Shown here in pieces: positions 40,139-51,290 of a DNA stretch of 64,000 nucleotides; position 1 is the stretch's first letter; each line of letters starts with the position of its first letter. This stretch comes from Zygnema cylindricum (Eukaryota > Streptophyta > Zygnematophyceae > Zygnematales > Zygnemataceae), in assembly GCA_037447655.1 (NCBI GenBank), contig JBBHKE010003153.1, positions 1 through 64,000 on the forward strand, written 5' to 3'. The notes below the pieces were generated by a model, which worked only from the letters and a program-made list of their open reading frames with translations, ran no database searches and was not told the DNA's origin. The position numbers and the translations under genes were made by a program.

Positions 40139-42958
40139 TAGCATAAAAGGTTGGGGCATGTGCATCTAGATAGATTAAAGAAAATGAAGAAAAAGGGAAT
40201 AGTGGTGGGTATTACTTTTGAGGATGATGAGACCTTTGTTGATTATAGTGGATGTGCCCAAGGGAAGATTCATAGACTTCCATTTCCAAAGGCAACCACA
40301 TTTAGGAGAGAGAAAGTATTAGATCTAGTTCACACTGATGTTTGGGGACGTGCTAGGTATGCTTCACATGGGGGGAAGAGATGGATGTTAACCATCACAG
40401 ATGATTGGTCTAGATACACAAAGGTATACTTTCTTAGACATAAGTCAGATGTATTAAGATGTTTCAAAGAGTATAAATTATTGAGTCAAAAGCAACATGA
40501 AACCTCAATAAAATAGATAAAAAGTGATAATGGGAATGAATACACCTCAAGGGAATTTGAAGAATATCTTAAAGAAGAAGGAATTCATCATGAGAAAACT
40601 GTTCCCTATAATCCGGAACAAAATGGAGTAGCAGAAAGAGTGAATAGAACTTTAGGAGATATGTCCAAAATTATGTTAACTGATAAGAGGATAGGGTTGC
40701 AGCTTTGGGCGGAGTCTATAAACTATGCTAATTTCATCAAAATAGAGTCCTAACTTCAGCAAATAAGGAGGAAACTCCGTATGAGAGGTGGACAGGGAGA
40801 AAGCCTAATTTGTCTAGTTTGAGAGTGTTCCGAAGTCAAGTCTACAGTCTGGATTCTGATAAGACTAAATGGAAGTTAGAGGGGAGAGGGAAGCCAAGAT
40901 ATCTTGTAGGTTATGATGAGAGCACAAAAGGATACCGAGTGTATGACTTGAAAAAGAGAGATATAATTTTAGGGAAACACATAGTGGTGATGAATGAAGA
41001 CAAGTCCATTGATCCAATCAAATATAATAAGGAAGTCAAAACCAGATTTGAAACGGATTAGTTATTTGACTTTAATTTTCAAAATGAGGAGAAAGAAGAG
41101 GTAGAAAAAGAAAAACCTGCAGATCTACCATAGGAGAAGGAGGAAAGGACAACATCCGAGGCAACGCCACAATACGAAGTGGAAACCGATGAGGAACTTG
41201 ATGAGACACCGGAATTGGAAGATAGGGAAGCTGATAATCTCCCAAAACAAAACCCAAGAATGCCTTCCATACCAGCGTCCGATTTTGAAGGCGGATGAAG
41301 AAGTAGTAAACGACTTCAAGAAAGACAAATAAAATACAAACTCACAAAGATGTCTCACCCATATGAACCTCAAACATACTTAGAGGCCATAAACACTCCA
41401 CAAAGTAGCCGGTGGATCACATCTATAAATGAAGAAATGGCCTCAATCATGGAAGACAATACATGGGAGTTGGTAGATTGTCCACGAGACCGAAAACCGA
41501 TCGGATGTAAGTGGGTGATTAAACTTAAATTAAACTCAGATAATACCATTGAGAGGTACAAAGCAAAGTTAGTTTCAAAAGATTATACTCAAAAAGAAGG
41601 GATAGACTACGAAGAAACCTTTGCACCTGTAGTCAGATTTCCTTCTGTTAGATTCCTTTTAAGTATTGCCGCATTGGAGGATATGGAAATCCACCAGATG
41701 GATATTTAAACAACCTTTTTGCAAGAAGAGTTGGAAGAAGAAATTTACATGAGGCAACCGGAAGGATTCATGGAAAGCGGGGAAGAAAAAAAAGTTTGCA
41801 AAGTGATAAAATCACTCTATGGGATTAAGCAAGCCCCGCGACAGTGGAATATAAAGCTCGACGAATTTCTGACCGGTTTGGGGTATATCAGAATTAGTTC
41901 AGATCACTCTATATATTTATTTGAGGATGAGAATGGAGTGATATTTATTGCTATTTATGTGGATGATTTGTTGGTCTTAAGCTAGTCCTTAGATAAAATT
42001 AACAAACTGAAACGGGATCTTAGAAGCAGTTTTGATATGAAAGATCTTGGCGAAGCAAAGTACATTTTGGGAATTCAGATGGAGAGAGATAGAGGGAATA
42101 GAATTATAAGACTCACTCAAAAAGAAGCAATCGGTAATATGCTAGAAAAATTTCAGATGGAAAAGGCAAACGTTTGTACTAATCTTATGGATTTAAAGAA
42201 AGTGTCTGAGCGGAGTGAAGAGAGAGGAATATTGATCATTAATGATGAGATGGATGAGATAGAAAGAAAATTTATGGAAATTATCCCTTATCGGCAAATT
42301 GTAGGCAGTTTAATTTATTTTATGAATTGAACCCTTCCGGATATAGCAGCTGCTGTAGGTGTCATTAGTAGAAGTCTAAATGAACCAAGAAAGAGAGAAT
42401 GGGAGGTGGCCAAAAGGGTGATGAGGTATCTGGTGGGGACAAGGGAATTATAGTTGCATTTGGGAGGGGAGCACACTGACATCACCACTTGGAGTGATGC
42501 TTGTTATGGAGATGTGCCTTTAAAGCAGTGTACGACTGGGTATATGTTGCAAATTAGATCCAGTGCATGTTTTTGGAGTAGCAAGCAACAAAAAGTAGTT
42601 GCTCAGTCCACTATGGAAGCTGAATACATGGCTTCCTGTGTTGCCACCAAAGAATTAATGTGGGTTAAATCTCTTCTTGAAGAACTTGGGTTCATGAAGT
42701 TTGGAACTCAAAATGTTTTTTGTGATAATCAAGCTGCTATCTCTATTGTTGCTAATCCGAAACATCACTTAAAAGCTACGCATATGGATATTAGACTAAG
42801 CTTTGTCAAAGAGAAGGTAGAAAATAAAATTATTAAACTGGTTCATAAAACTGATAGAGAAATGATTGTAGACATGATGACATAATCAATGCCTTCCCCT
42901 AAGTTGATTTATTCCAGAGAAAACTGTGGATTAAAATTGAAAAGTGACAAGGAATTAA
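40139..42958 (+). pseudogene. Element F integrase, RT and RNase H
   Basis: Pre-integrase and integrase N-half (40151-40516, stop TAG), EQNGVAERVNRT and the C-half (40517-41061), RT start (41350-41709, INEEMASIMEDNTWELVD), YVDDLLVLS (41719-41985; then TAG), MKDLGEAKYILGIQMERD (42037-42330), and RNase H (42454-42885, SDACYGD, QSTMEAEYMASC, CDNQAAISI). At least seven stops or shifts. The polypurine tract AAGAGGAG precedes the 3' LTR. Confidence 0.86.
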
Positions 42959-42964
42959 GAGGAG

Positions 42965-42995
42965 TGTTGAAAAAGAGGTATTTAATAGTTCACTT
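42965..42995 (+). repeat. Element F 3' LTR, first part
   Basis: TGTTGAAAAAGAGG to TTCACTT; cut by element L. CACTT at 42991-42995 is L's target site copy. Confidence 0.9.
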
Positions 42996-43493
42996 TGAAA
43001 GAGTCTTACACAAATATCAGAGTGCAAGACTACAGCGGAAGCATTAAAAAAAAAACATTCAGACAAGAGAAAGCTGTCCACGAAAGCCAATATATTTCAC
43101 GGACATTTTCTCCCATAAAAGATTAAGTTTTCCTTCCCACTAAGCTGCAGTATATAGTACTAAAAATGTAACGTTACACAACCAAACAACCAAAACAAAC
43201 CAAACTATAAAGTACGCACTGAGCGCCTACAAATCAAATCGCGTCCATACGCGAAACAACATAAAAACTAAAGTACAACAAAAAATATGTACCTAAACGT
43301 AAACCCCAAACAAACTCGTACATAACAAACGACAATTGAACCTGGTCGTCACAAAACCAAATCTACGCGAGACCAGGAATCTACGAAACGATCTAAAAGA
43401 CATAATGACGCCAAACCACCCACAAAGACAAAACGACAAATAATACGGCCGCGCGACATGCCACGACAGCCGATTACAACATTGAACCTAACA
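42996..43493 (-). repeat. Element L 3' LTR (left copy)
   Basis: 498 bp, TGAAAGAGTCTTACAC to CCTAACA on the plus strand. Five GTAC sites lie between about 43155 and 43325, even though the family is unrelated to A-J. Confidence 0.95.
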
Positions 43494-43517
43494 ATCCCCC
43501 TCTCAAAGTTGTAATCA

Positions 43518-45074
43518 TTACACCAGCCCTAATTTAGGTCTTCCTCTCAAAAGTACATCATGACTCGCGGCTTTCGTCAACATATCCGCGGCTTCCTCCA
43601 ATGTCGAAACGTACAAAAATTCAATTTCCTTTGTGGTGACCAAATCGCGTACGAAGTGCCACTGAACCCTAATATGTTTTGTCCTTTTGTGAAAGACAGG
43701 ATTCTTCACCAATGCCATCGAACTCATGCTGTCAGAAAATATTTTCATACAGCCTATTGAAATCCCCAATTCGCCAAGTAGTTCCTTGATCCAAATCGAC
43801 GCCTTAGATGTGTGACACGCCGCCATGTATTCTGCTTCGGTTGAACTTAAAGCAACAGTTGGTTGGAGTCGCGAACTCCAAGAAACTGCCGCGCCGCCAA
43901 AAACAAAAACATATCCAGACGTTGACTTTCCTGTGTCAAAATCTCCACCCCAATCTGCGTCACAATATCCCACGCACTCCAGAGATGTCCGTCCAGATCG
44001 GAACAATAAACCAATCTCGATTGTACCTGCAAGGTAACGAAATATCCTCTTCACGGCCTCCCAATGAATCCTTTTAGGAGCCTGAGAAAATCGGCTCACG
44101 ACAGAAACTGCGGCTGAAATATCCGGTCGCGTGGCCACACTTAAATACATTAAACTTCCAACGGCCTCACGATAGGGCACGTGGACAGTTTCCTCCTCCT
44201 CAAATTTGCGATATTGTAGTTTGGAATCTAGTGGTGTCAAAACCGGCTTAGAATCCAACATAGCAAATTTTGTTAGTACTTCTTTACAATATTGCGCTTG
44301 CGACAATTTAATATCCCCATTATCGTACCTCAAAACTTCCACTCCAAGAATGTATCGTACTTCCCCCAAATCTGTGACTTTAAAATGTAGACTTAGGTAC
44401 TCCTTCAATTCCGCGATTCGCGTCAACTTGTCACAAATCATCAAGAAATCATCCACGTAGACAGAAAATATAATTTGATCTTCCCCCTCACCTTTCACGT
44501 AAACTCCAGAGTCTGAAACTGTTCGGACGAATCCAAATTCGGTAAGGACCTTGTGTAACCGTAAATACCAAGTCCGCGGTGCCTGTTTTAGTCCGTACAA
44601 GGACTTTCGCAGCCGCCATACCTTCCCCTCTTTCGACACTACTCCCTTCGGAACTTTCATATAAACCTCCTCCTCTAAGTCACCATTCAAGAACGCCGTC
44701 TCTACGTCCATTTGGTGAATGTGCTTTTTGCTGGCAGCGGCAATAGCAATAGTCATCCTCAATGAATCAAATTTAACAACCGGTGCATATGTCTCCGTAT
44801 AATCTATCCCCTCCCGTTGTTGAAAGCCCTTGCAAACTAGCCAAGCCTTATGTTTTACTAATTCCCCCGATGCACCAGTTTTGGTTTTAAAAATCCACTT
44901 CGCATCAATAGCCTTTTTACCCTCCGGTAGGCTTACCTCCTCAAACGTATGGTTGTCGATAATAGATTGAAGTTCTCGCTCCCATGCCGGTTTCCAATGC
45001 TTCTCCCAATTGCATGATTTTCGTGCTTCCACATACGATTGTGGATCGCCCGGCTTATTTTCACATAATGATTG
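43518..45074 (-). CDS. Element L Pol: reverse transcriptase and RNase H (518 residues after the TAG)
   Basis: Same frame as the upstream Gag-Pro-Int, separated only by TAG at 45075-45077. RT: DAKWIFKTKTGASGELVKHK, YAPVVKFDSLRM, QMDVETAFLNGDLEEEVYM, KSLYGLKQAPRTWYLRL, active site SVYVDDFLMICD and LGEVRYILGVEV. RNase H: CDADWGGDFDTGKSTSGYVF, ALSSTEAEYMAACH, FSDSMSSMALVKNP, KHIRVQWHFVRD, EEAADMLTKA, then TAA at 43518-43520. All key motifs are present. It can be expressed only by readthrough of the TAG, or is dead if TAG is a plain mutation. Confidence 0.93.
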   Translation of the reverse strand, partial: QSLCENKPGDPQSYVEARKSCNWEKHWKPAWERELQSIIDNHTFEEVSLPEGKKAIDAKWIFKTKTGASGELVKHKAWLVCKGFQQREGIDYTETYAPVVKFDSLRMTIAIAAASKKHIHQMDVETAFLNGDLEEEVYMKVPKGVVSKEGKVWRLRKSLYGLKQAPRTWYLRLHKVLTEFGFVRTVSDSGVYVKGEGEDQIIFSVYVDDFLMICDKLTRIAELKEYLSLHFKVTDLGEVRYILGVEVLRYDNGDIKLSQAQYCKEVLTKFAMLDSKPVLTPLDSKLQYRKFEEEETVHVPYREAVGSLMYLSVATRPDISAAVSVVSRFSQAPKRIHWEAVKRIFRYLAGTIEIGLLFRSGRTSLECVGYCDADWGGDFDTGKSTSGYVFVFGGAAVSWSSRLQPTVALSSTEAEYMAACHTSKASIWIKELLGELGISIGCMKIFSDSMSSMALVKNPVFHKRTKHIRVQWHFVRDLVTTKEIEFLYVSTLEEAADMLTKAASHDVLLRGRPKLGLV

Positions 45075-45077
45075 CTA
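45066..45077 (-). other. TAG-CAA-TCA stop context in element L
   Basis: The only stop inside L's polyprotein reads TAG followed by CAA TCA TTA. The six bases after the stop fit CAR-YYA, the known leaky-stop context of tobamovirus type. A C-to-T mutation of a CAG codon would give the same sequence. Confidence 0.45.
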
Positions 45078-48000
45078 TAAAAGAAAATCATCCTCCCTCT
45101 CCGCCGAAATAAAATAATATGAATTTTCCACATTCCCCTTACCATAAAAAGAAAGACGAGCCGGTTTCTTTCCCCTATTTTCCCGCATACTCCTCCTCGG
45201 CTCAAATTCTTTCTCCGCCTTTGCCGGTTCCTCCTCAATAATATTCGCTTCACTTGATTTAGAAGACGAAGATTTCCTCGTGTCCGAAGACATTCGGGAA
45301 TTTTCGCTTCTCCAATCCCCACCAATGTTACCAAAATTTACATTCTCCTTAATTTTACCTTTCCCCCTCTTAACATTGGAGGTGGATTCCGGCTCAATTT
45401 CCGAATCCGAACCCTCAATGTCATTAAGATCACCAATTTCAAATTCCTCAGGAAAATTAAGATTAGAATTTCGATTAGCCGATCGAGAGATTGTGGATAA
45501 TAAGTCCTCGTGAAAATCCACATTTCTTGATTCCTCAATGATATTACGAATCGGATCATAAACTCGATAAAGACTCCCTTTTTCACTATATCCAACAAAA
45601 TAACCACTCCAACTCCTCGATGCAAATTTACCTTTTCGTTTTTGTGCTTGAATATAAACCGACGCACGACATCCCCAAATCCGAATGTGGTGTAGAGTAG
45701 GCTTTCGCCCAAACCACAACTCATACGGAGTTTTATCACCCGAAACCGACGTGATTCGCCGATTGCAAATATAGTTCGCCGTTAAAATTGCATCGCCCCA
45801 TAAATGAATACTCCTCCCGGATCCGTGAACCATGGATCGTACCATTTCTTGAAGAGTACGATTTTTCCTCTCGGCAACGCCATTAGATTCCGGTGAGTAA
45901 GATGCGGTATATTGATGAGAAATTCCCCACTCTTTACAATAAGGATCAAAAGCAAGAAATTCCCCTCCGTTATCCGATCTAATAGATTTTAACTTTCTCT
46001 CACATTGCCTTTCGGCCATCACATGCCACTCTTGAAAGCGTAAAAATGCTTCGGATTTGTGTTTAAGTAATATTACCCATGTGAAGCGAGAGGAGTCGTC
46101 CACCACCACCATAATATATTTGTTTCCACCAATCGTTTCCGGTTTAACGTCCCCACATAAATCAATGTGCACAAGATCAAGCGGATGCTTAGATCGATGC
46201 ATCGGATCCTTAGCCGGATGCGGCTTTCGGATTTGTCTCCCCTTACTACACCCCTCACATCCGTTAATTTTCTCTCCCGACGCCAAGTCTAATCCCCTTA
46301 CGCTTCCATTTTTAATCATCCGTCGTAAACTCGTCTCCGATGTGTGACACATTCGATGGTGCCACAAGGTTAGATCACCTTTCAATTCGGAAATTTGCGA
46401 AATAACACCATTAGAATTTGGTTGGGATTTCGGCCGACGCCATTTTAGTCGACTATGCATAAAATCCATGACCTCTCCTTCACCTATTTGTACACCAACA
46501 GATCGTACAATTTTTATTGTGGAATCTCCGTACGCAAGTACACTGCCGCCCGCTCGTTGAATCTGCGGTACACTGAGAAGATTCACTGAACCTTCGGGTA
46601 AGTACAAAACATTAGTTAATTGAGTTTGCGTAACTTTTTCTACCCCACGTGAGTCCAAACTTGGTAAATCCAACCGTACAGTACCCACTGTACTTATCGA
46701 AATCACTTGTCCACTTGCGACAGTGATTCGTTTTGGTACCGTGAGTTCGCGAAAATCGTCAAAGAGTGAAGCGTCGGTACAAACGTGATGTGACGCTCCT
46801 GAGTCAATAATCCACTCTTTTTCGTGTAGCGTAGAACCTGCCAAAAGATCAAGCGATAGGTTAAGGGCGGAAAATATTTGCGTTTCGTCGCCTCCCTCAA
46901 AGTAATCGTCACCCATAAAGTGTCCTCCTCCTCTTCCATTGCGGCCTCCACGACCACCGCGGCCGCCAAGGCGACCGACACCACGTCCACCGTATCGACC
47001 GCCGCCGTCTCCTCTACCGCCGCCATTACCTCTACCGCCGCCGCCTCCTCTACCGCCCGCTCCTCCATTTTCAGCCTTTGAATAACATTGGGGGCTAATA
47101 TGGCCCCATTTCCCGCAAAAATGGCATTGACGCTCCTTGTCCGGGCAAGAAGCCGCCATGTGACCAAGTTTGCCGCACTGAAAGCAAGCAATATTGGTTA
47201 GATCTGAATATCCGGGTTGGGAAGGAGATCTCCCGGCCCTTTCGTGTCCTCTTCCCCCTCTTCCTCTCGGATTTCCACCTTTTCTACCTCCTCTTCCCCG
47301 AATATAATTTAGATCGGGCGTTTCCGGTGTCGTCGCATTGAGGGAACCGGTCGGTTGGGGTCCCCTCGATGAGCTCGGACGATTCGCCTCGGTGGATTTG
47401 AGGAAAGTGATAATCGAATCCAAAGTGTTCAAATCCCTCGATAAAAGAATGTCCCTCAAATGTATCATTTTCTCCGGTAAGGCATGGATGAAGACCGATG
47501 CCTTATCACTCTCATCGATGAACTTTCCCAAGTTTGCGAGTTGCTCGATAATAATATTGAATCTCTTCGCGGCTTCATCGATCGACTCACTCGACTTGAC
47601 CTTAAATGAGGTATAATCGGTATAAATGTGTTGCCCCTTATTTTGAAGACTCTTTTCGAAGTGATTCTCAAGAGCCACCCAACAATCATGGGCAAATCTT
47701 CGGGTAAGGAATAAATCATGTATAGAAGTGCTACATGATTGAAATAAACCGCCGATAGCGGAAAGATTTTTCTTCGTCCACACACGATAAGCTCTCCGAT
47801 CTGAGGTAGGCATCTTGTCCACCCCTTTTACCACCTTCCAAAGCCGTTTCAATTTAAATTGACCTTTGATATATTTCTTCCACGATTGATAATTTGTCCC
47901 ATTGAAGATGACAATTTTGCCGGACATAGATTCAACCGGTTCGTCCCCTTCACTCCAATCGTCAAGATCAGAATCATTATCGATGGGAAGTTTTCCCTTT

Positions 48001-48398
48001 CGAATCAATTCCCTCGTCTCCTCCTCATCTCCTCCACCTCCTTCCGTATCGCCGATGCTTTGATCCGGAATCGGATCTCCGAATAATGGAGATCTAGTAA
48101 CACGGTTTGCCTCGGAGATTCGCTGATCCACATAACGGCAAAGACCATCCATCAGTTTTTGGAGACGATCTCCCATCGCGTCATCTTCCTCCTTCTTTTT
48201 CCCCTCATTCTCCTCTTTTTGACCGACCGGATCGATCGGAACGGTCTCCTCAAAAGTTTTGCCGGTGAAAGCAAATGGAGTTTCTACTTTCGGATCCGAA
48301 GATGATTCGGATGGATCCGGAGGATCCGGGTCCGGAGGTTGCGGAAATATCGGAGAAGGCATCAAAGATGAAGGGGTATTTTTCTTCTTTCTCCCCAT
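45075..48398 (-). CDS. Element L Gag, protease and integrase (1107 residues)
   Basis: The first ATG in frame is 48398 (MGRKKKNTPSS), 46 bases after the PBS. A proline/acidic N-terminal region (1-155), UBN2-type Gag (about 160-345), an RG-rich stretch, two CCHC knuckles (CFQCGKLGHMAASC at 405-418, CHFCGKWGHISPQC at 425-438), an RGG-rich segment (447-493), aspartic protease WIIDSGASHHVC (529-540), pre-integrase LWHHRMCH and CEGCSKGRQIRKPH (679-727), integrase core HIDLCGD, RSDNGGEF and ESNGVAERKNRT (745-849), and the C-terminus with PYELWFGRKPTLHHIRIWGC. Ends FLL-TAG. Confidence 0.94.
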   Translation of the reverse strand: MGRKKKNTPSSLMPSPIFPQPPDPDPPDPSESSSDPKVETPFAFTGKTFEETVPIDPVGQKEENEGKKKEEDDAMGDRLQKLMDGLCRYVDQRISEANRVTRSPLFGDPIPDQSIGDTEGGGGDEEETRELIRKGKLPIDNDSDLDDWSEGDEPVESMSGKIVIFNGTNYQSWKKYIKGQFKLKRLWKVVKGVDKMPTSDRRAYRVWTKKNLSAIGGLFQSCSTSIHDLFLTRRFAHDCWVALENHFEKSLQNKGQHIYTDYTSFKVKSSESIDEAAKRFNIIIEQLANLGKFIDESDKASVFIHALPEKMIHLRDILLSRDLNTLDSIITFLKSTEANRPSSSRGPQPTGSLNATTPETPDLNYIRGRGGRKGGNPRGRGGRGHERAGRSPSQPGYSDLTNIACFQCGKLGHMAASCPDKERQCHFCGKWGHISPQCYSKAENGGAGGRGGGGGRGNGGGRGDGGGRYGGRGVGRLGGRGGRGGRNGRGGGHFMGDDYFEGGDETQIFSALNLSLDLLAGSTLHEKEWIIDSGASHHVCTDASLFDDFRELTVPKRITVASGQVISISTVGTVRLDLPSLDSRGVEKVTQTQLTNVLYLPEGSVNLLSVPQIQRAGGSVLAYGDSTIKIVRSVGVQIGEGEVMDFMHSRLKWRRPKSQPNSNGVISQISELKGDLTLWHHRMCHTSETSLRRMIKNGSVRGLDLASGEKINGCEGCSKGRQIRKPHPAKDPMHRSKHPLDLVHIDLCGDVKPETIGGNKYIMVVVDDSSRFTWVILLKHKSEAFLRFQEWHVMAERQCERKLKSIRSDNGGEFLAFDPYCKEWGISHQYTASYSPESNGVAERKNRTLQEMVRSMVHGSGRSIHLWGDAILTANYICNRRITSVSGDKTPYELWFGRKPTLHHIRIWGCRASVYIQAQKRKGKFASRSWSGYFVGYSEKGSLYRVYDPIRNIIEESRNVDFHEDLLSTISRSANRNSNLNFPEEFEIGDLNDIEGSDSEIEPESTSNVKRGKGKIKENVNFGNIGGDWRSENSRMSSDTRKSSSSKSSEANIIEEEPAKAEKEFEPRRSMRENRGKKPARLSFYGKGNVENSYYFISAEREDDFLL

Positions 48399-48443
48399 AG
48401 CGACCAAACTAGCCACACTTCTACACCTCAAGGGAGCACACAA

Positions 48444-48455
48444 GCTCTGATACCA
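48444..48455 (-). other. Primer-binding site of element L
   Basis: Minus-strand TGGTATCAGAGC, two bases from the LTR. It is complementary to the 3' end of initiator tRNA-Met, the standard plant copia primer. Confidence 0.93.
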
Positions 48456-48457
48456 AT

Positions 48458-48955
48458 TGAAAGGATCTTACACAAAAATCAGAATGCAAGACTACAGCGG
48501 AAGCATTAAAAAAAAAACATTCAGACAAGAGAAAGCTGTCCACGAAAGCCAATATATTTCACGGACATTTTCTCCCATAAAAGATTAAGTTTTCCTTCCC
48601 ACTAAGCTGCAGTATATAGTACTAAAAATGTAACGTTACACAACCAAACAACCAAAACAAACCAAACTATAAAGTATGCACTGAGCGCCTACAAATCAAA
48701 TCGCGTCCATACGCGAAACAACATAAAAACTAAAGTACAACAAAAAATATGTACCTAAACGTAAACCCCAAACAAACCCGTACATAACAAACAACAATTG
48801 AACCTGGTCGTTGCAAAACCGAATCTACGCGAGACCAGGAATCTACGAAACGATCTAAAAGACATAATGACGCCAAACCACCCACAAAGACAAAACGACA
48901 AATAATACGGCCGCGCGACATGCCACGACAGCCGATTACAACATTGAACCTAACA
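48458..48955 (-). repeat. Element L 5' LTR (right copy)
   Basis: 498 bp, same length as the left copy, with about ten differences by eye (for example GTATGC against GTACGC near 48675). Confidence 0.95.
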
Positions 48956-48960
48956 CACTT

Positions 48961-49819
48961 CCCTATTTTAGTTTTGTTTTAAAGAAAGAGAGTGAGGATC
49001 AAAGGCGCGCCATGGCTGTCGCCATATGTAGAAAGTGGCAGTTTTTGAAGTGAAGGGTATTTTGCTAAAATGATGCCTAAGTCTAGATTTAAACATACAA
49101 CCTCTAGATTCTCTATAGCCTAACGCCTTAACCATTAAGGCGTTACGAAAAGATACACGTGACGGGCTTCATAAATATCTATACATCAACGCAACAGCTA
49201 ATTAATAGCAGACTAACCAAAAAGAGCAATTGGTGCATGTACGGAAATCTGAACCGTGTAAAATATGTTTCTATCGAACGGCCGCCATTATAGGGGCTTC
49301 GCGAAGTGAGATTTTGGCGGCATACAGAGATAGAGTCACGCGGTGCCACGTGGGGCCACATTATTTGATACCGAAGAAGATGGGAGGAGGAACCATAGCT
49401 TCCGATTTGACAGGTGTCACCTTGTAGACCTTGTCGTACAATGGTCGTACAATAAGTACATCGCCCATTGTACCTTCTTGTACTATAAATTGTTCCTATT
49501 GAACTAGGGTTTAGTAGTAGGTAGTCGTGAGTAGGCAGACCAAGACTTAGTAATATTTAGGAACCTCTCTCTCTAAGAGAGCTTGTACCTACAACGGTCA
49601 TCTTTGACCAGCCATAACTTACTGCTCAGGGGAGCAAATTCAGTGATTCTTTTTGCGTTTGACTCAGGGGAGTCTTCTCCTCACACAGGTGGGAGTCGTC
49701 AGAATATTTGTGAGCCTGGACGGCGCTTATTCAGCGGGAAAGTAGAAGGGGCAAATATTATCGTAGAGGCTTTACATAGGCTGCTCATTCTGTGGGTCAA
49801 TGGAGACCACAGAATTTCA
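48961..49819 (+). repeat. Element F 3' LTR, second part
   Basis: Resumes after the second CACTT with CCCTATTTTAGTTTTG and ends AGAATTTCA at 49819, followed by TSD ATAAC. Palindrome GCGCCATGGC at 49006-49015; GTAC cluster about 49435-49485. Confidence 0.92.
49066..49146 (-). other. tRNA-like module in LTR F (3' copy)
   Basis: Minus strand: AACGCCTTAA-TGG-TTAAGGCGTT, GTTTAAATCT and TTTT at about 49066-49069. Nearly the same as the 5' copy. Confidence 0.5.
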
Positions 49820-49824
49820 ATAAC

Positions 49825-51288
49825 TTTACAATATTCACAATTGAATGAGTAGTTTTGCAAATGATAGAGATTGCCTTTTTACTGAAATTATCGACTAGGA
49901 CCTTGATACTATCATTTCTTTTATATGTATTTGGTAACCTGACAATAAATTCCATTGATGATTTCCACGATTCAGATATCTGGTTTAAGAGACCTCTAGG
50001 TTTTGGTTACTAGGTTTACTCTGTTGGCAAGGGACATTTTCCATGTTTCAACACCTCTTTTGCATCCATGCAAAATAGTCAACTTGCAACCTACTAGGAT
50101 CTTAATCTAGATGTCCTAAATGTTTATGTAATAAAAGTTGTTTTTAACTCTCCTTCTAGAATGGCAACATATCTTTTGCAAATAGAGTAAACCATCCTCT
50201 ATTCTAAAGTTTTGCATGCCTTTATTCAATGGGTCATTATTCCCTCCCGAAAGATTCTTGCAAATCATAAAAATAAAATCTTATCGTCCATACAAACAAC
50301 ATCTAAAATTCATCTTGAACCATCACACTTGTTAAAACACCACCGGTTCTCGACCAATTTTACTTCTAGAATACGTTTGATGTTAAATTTAAAAATGCCA
50401 ATTTCTGATCCAGAGCCTGTTCACGCATCACTTAATCTTTGTAGATAGGATATTGCCTTATTATCACAATGAACTGTAAATTCCTTATTATGCAAATAAC
50501 AACGCTATTTCACCAATGCATGAACTATTGCAAGTAATTCCATTTCCAGTGGTCGATAGTTTTTTTCGACATCATTGAATTTACAAGACTCAAAAGCAAT
50601 AGGATGAAAATGTTTGCCAACTTTTTGACTTAGGAATGCACCTAAACCTTTATCACATGCATCTGTGGTGATTAGAACCTCAAAATCTATAGCAGGGTCA
50701 AAATACACCACAGTAAGGGCAAAGGTCAACTTCCCCTTTAGTTCATTGAAAGCTCTCTCTTGATCACCTCCCCACACAAACGTCTTCTTCTCCCATAGTA
50801 AATCTGTCACCGGTGAAGCAATCATACCAAAGATCCTGATAAATTTCATGTATTAAGTGGCCAATCCCAAAAATGATATATCTATTGTGACATTAGTGGG
50901 CTGCTTCCAATTTTGGATTGCAGTAATTTTTGATGGATCTCTTTTAACACCTTCCCCACTAATTATATGTCCCAAAAATAATTGTTCACTTTTAAAAAAT
51001 CTAGATTTTGACAATTTTCCATATAACTTTTTTTCCCTTAACCTTTCCAACACTTTTCTTAAATGAATTAAATGTTGATATTTAGATTCAGCGTAAATTA
51101 TAATATCATCTATAAACACGTGAACAAACTCATCCATATAATCTGAAAAAGGTTTTGGTTCATTAATATTTGGGAAGTCGGCGGTGCATTCGTTAAGCTA
51201 AATGGCATCAATATCCTTTCAAATGACCAACTCTACGCAAATCAATCAACAATAAAACTTTAGCGCCCTTTAAACCATGTATCAAATC
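49825..51288 (-). pseudogene. Element M RT, RNase H and integrase N-terminus
   Basis: Minus strand from 51288: RT fragment LKGAKVL and IDLR, an internal deletion, then FVHVFIDDIIIYAESK (IDD active site), LRKVLERLREKKLYGKLSK, LGHIISGEGV, SKITAIQNWKQPTNV, the tether region ASPVTDLLWEKK and FEVLITTDACDKGLGAFLSQ, RNase H YRPLEMELLAIVHAL and EFTVHCDNKAISYLQ, then the integrase zinc finger (H-X3-H and C-X2-C around 50130-50040) and MEFIVRLPNTYKRNDSIKVL (about 49930). The VDNFSKKA segment ends at the F insertion. Several stops. Confidence 0.86.
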
Positions 51289-51290
51289 AA

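Larger units (their letters stand above)
42996..48955 (-). mobile_element. Element L, nearly intact Ty1/copia retrotransposon
   Basis: TSD CACTT at 42991-42995 and 48956-48960. LTRs of 498 bp each, PBS TGGTATCAGAGC, and one long Gag-Pol frame with a single TAG. By eye the LTRs differ at roughly ten positions, so it is a fairly recent insertion and the youngest type in the window. Its LTR lacks the tRNA-like module, CCATGG palindrome and half-tRNA PBS of the other copia families: it belongs to a separate lineage. Confidence 0.96.
37645..49819 (+). mobile_element. Element F, Ty1/copia retrotransposon nested in M
   Basis: TSD ATAAC at 37640-37644 and 49820-49824. 5' LTR 37645-38536, internal 38537-42964, 3' LTR 42965-42995 plus 48961-49819, split by element L. 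It has the same family type as D and E, with a well kept leader and primer site but broken coding. Confidence 0.93.
35663..51290 (-). mobile_element. Element M, Ty3/gypsy retrotransposon remnant
   Basis: Left (3') LTR 35663-36655, integrase C-terminal part to 37639, then element F (37645-49819), then integrase N-terminus, RNase H and RT to about 51288. The order RT-RNase H-integrase defines Ty3/gypsy. RT N-terminus, protease, Gag and the 5' LTR are absent: at about 51290 the sequence switches to copia element H. Confidence 0.85.

Noticed and set aside
46878-47081. Serine/alanine/threonine-rich open frame on the plus strand
   Set aside because: It is the antisense shadow of the glycine/arginine-rich part of element L's Gag.
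43518-48398. Two separate genes in element L
   Set aside because: Both frames are in the same register with only one TAG between them, and together have the normal copia domain order.
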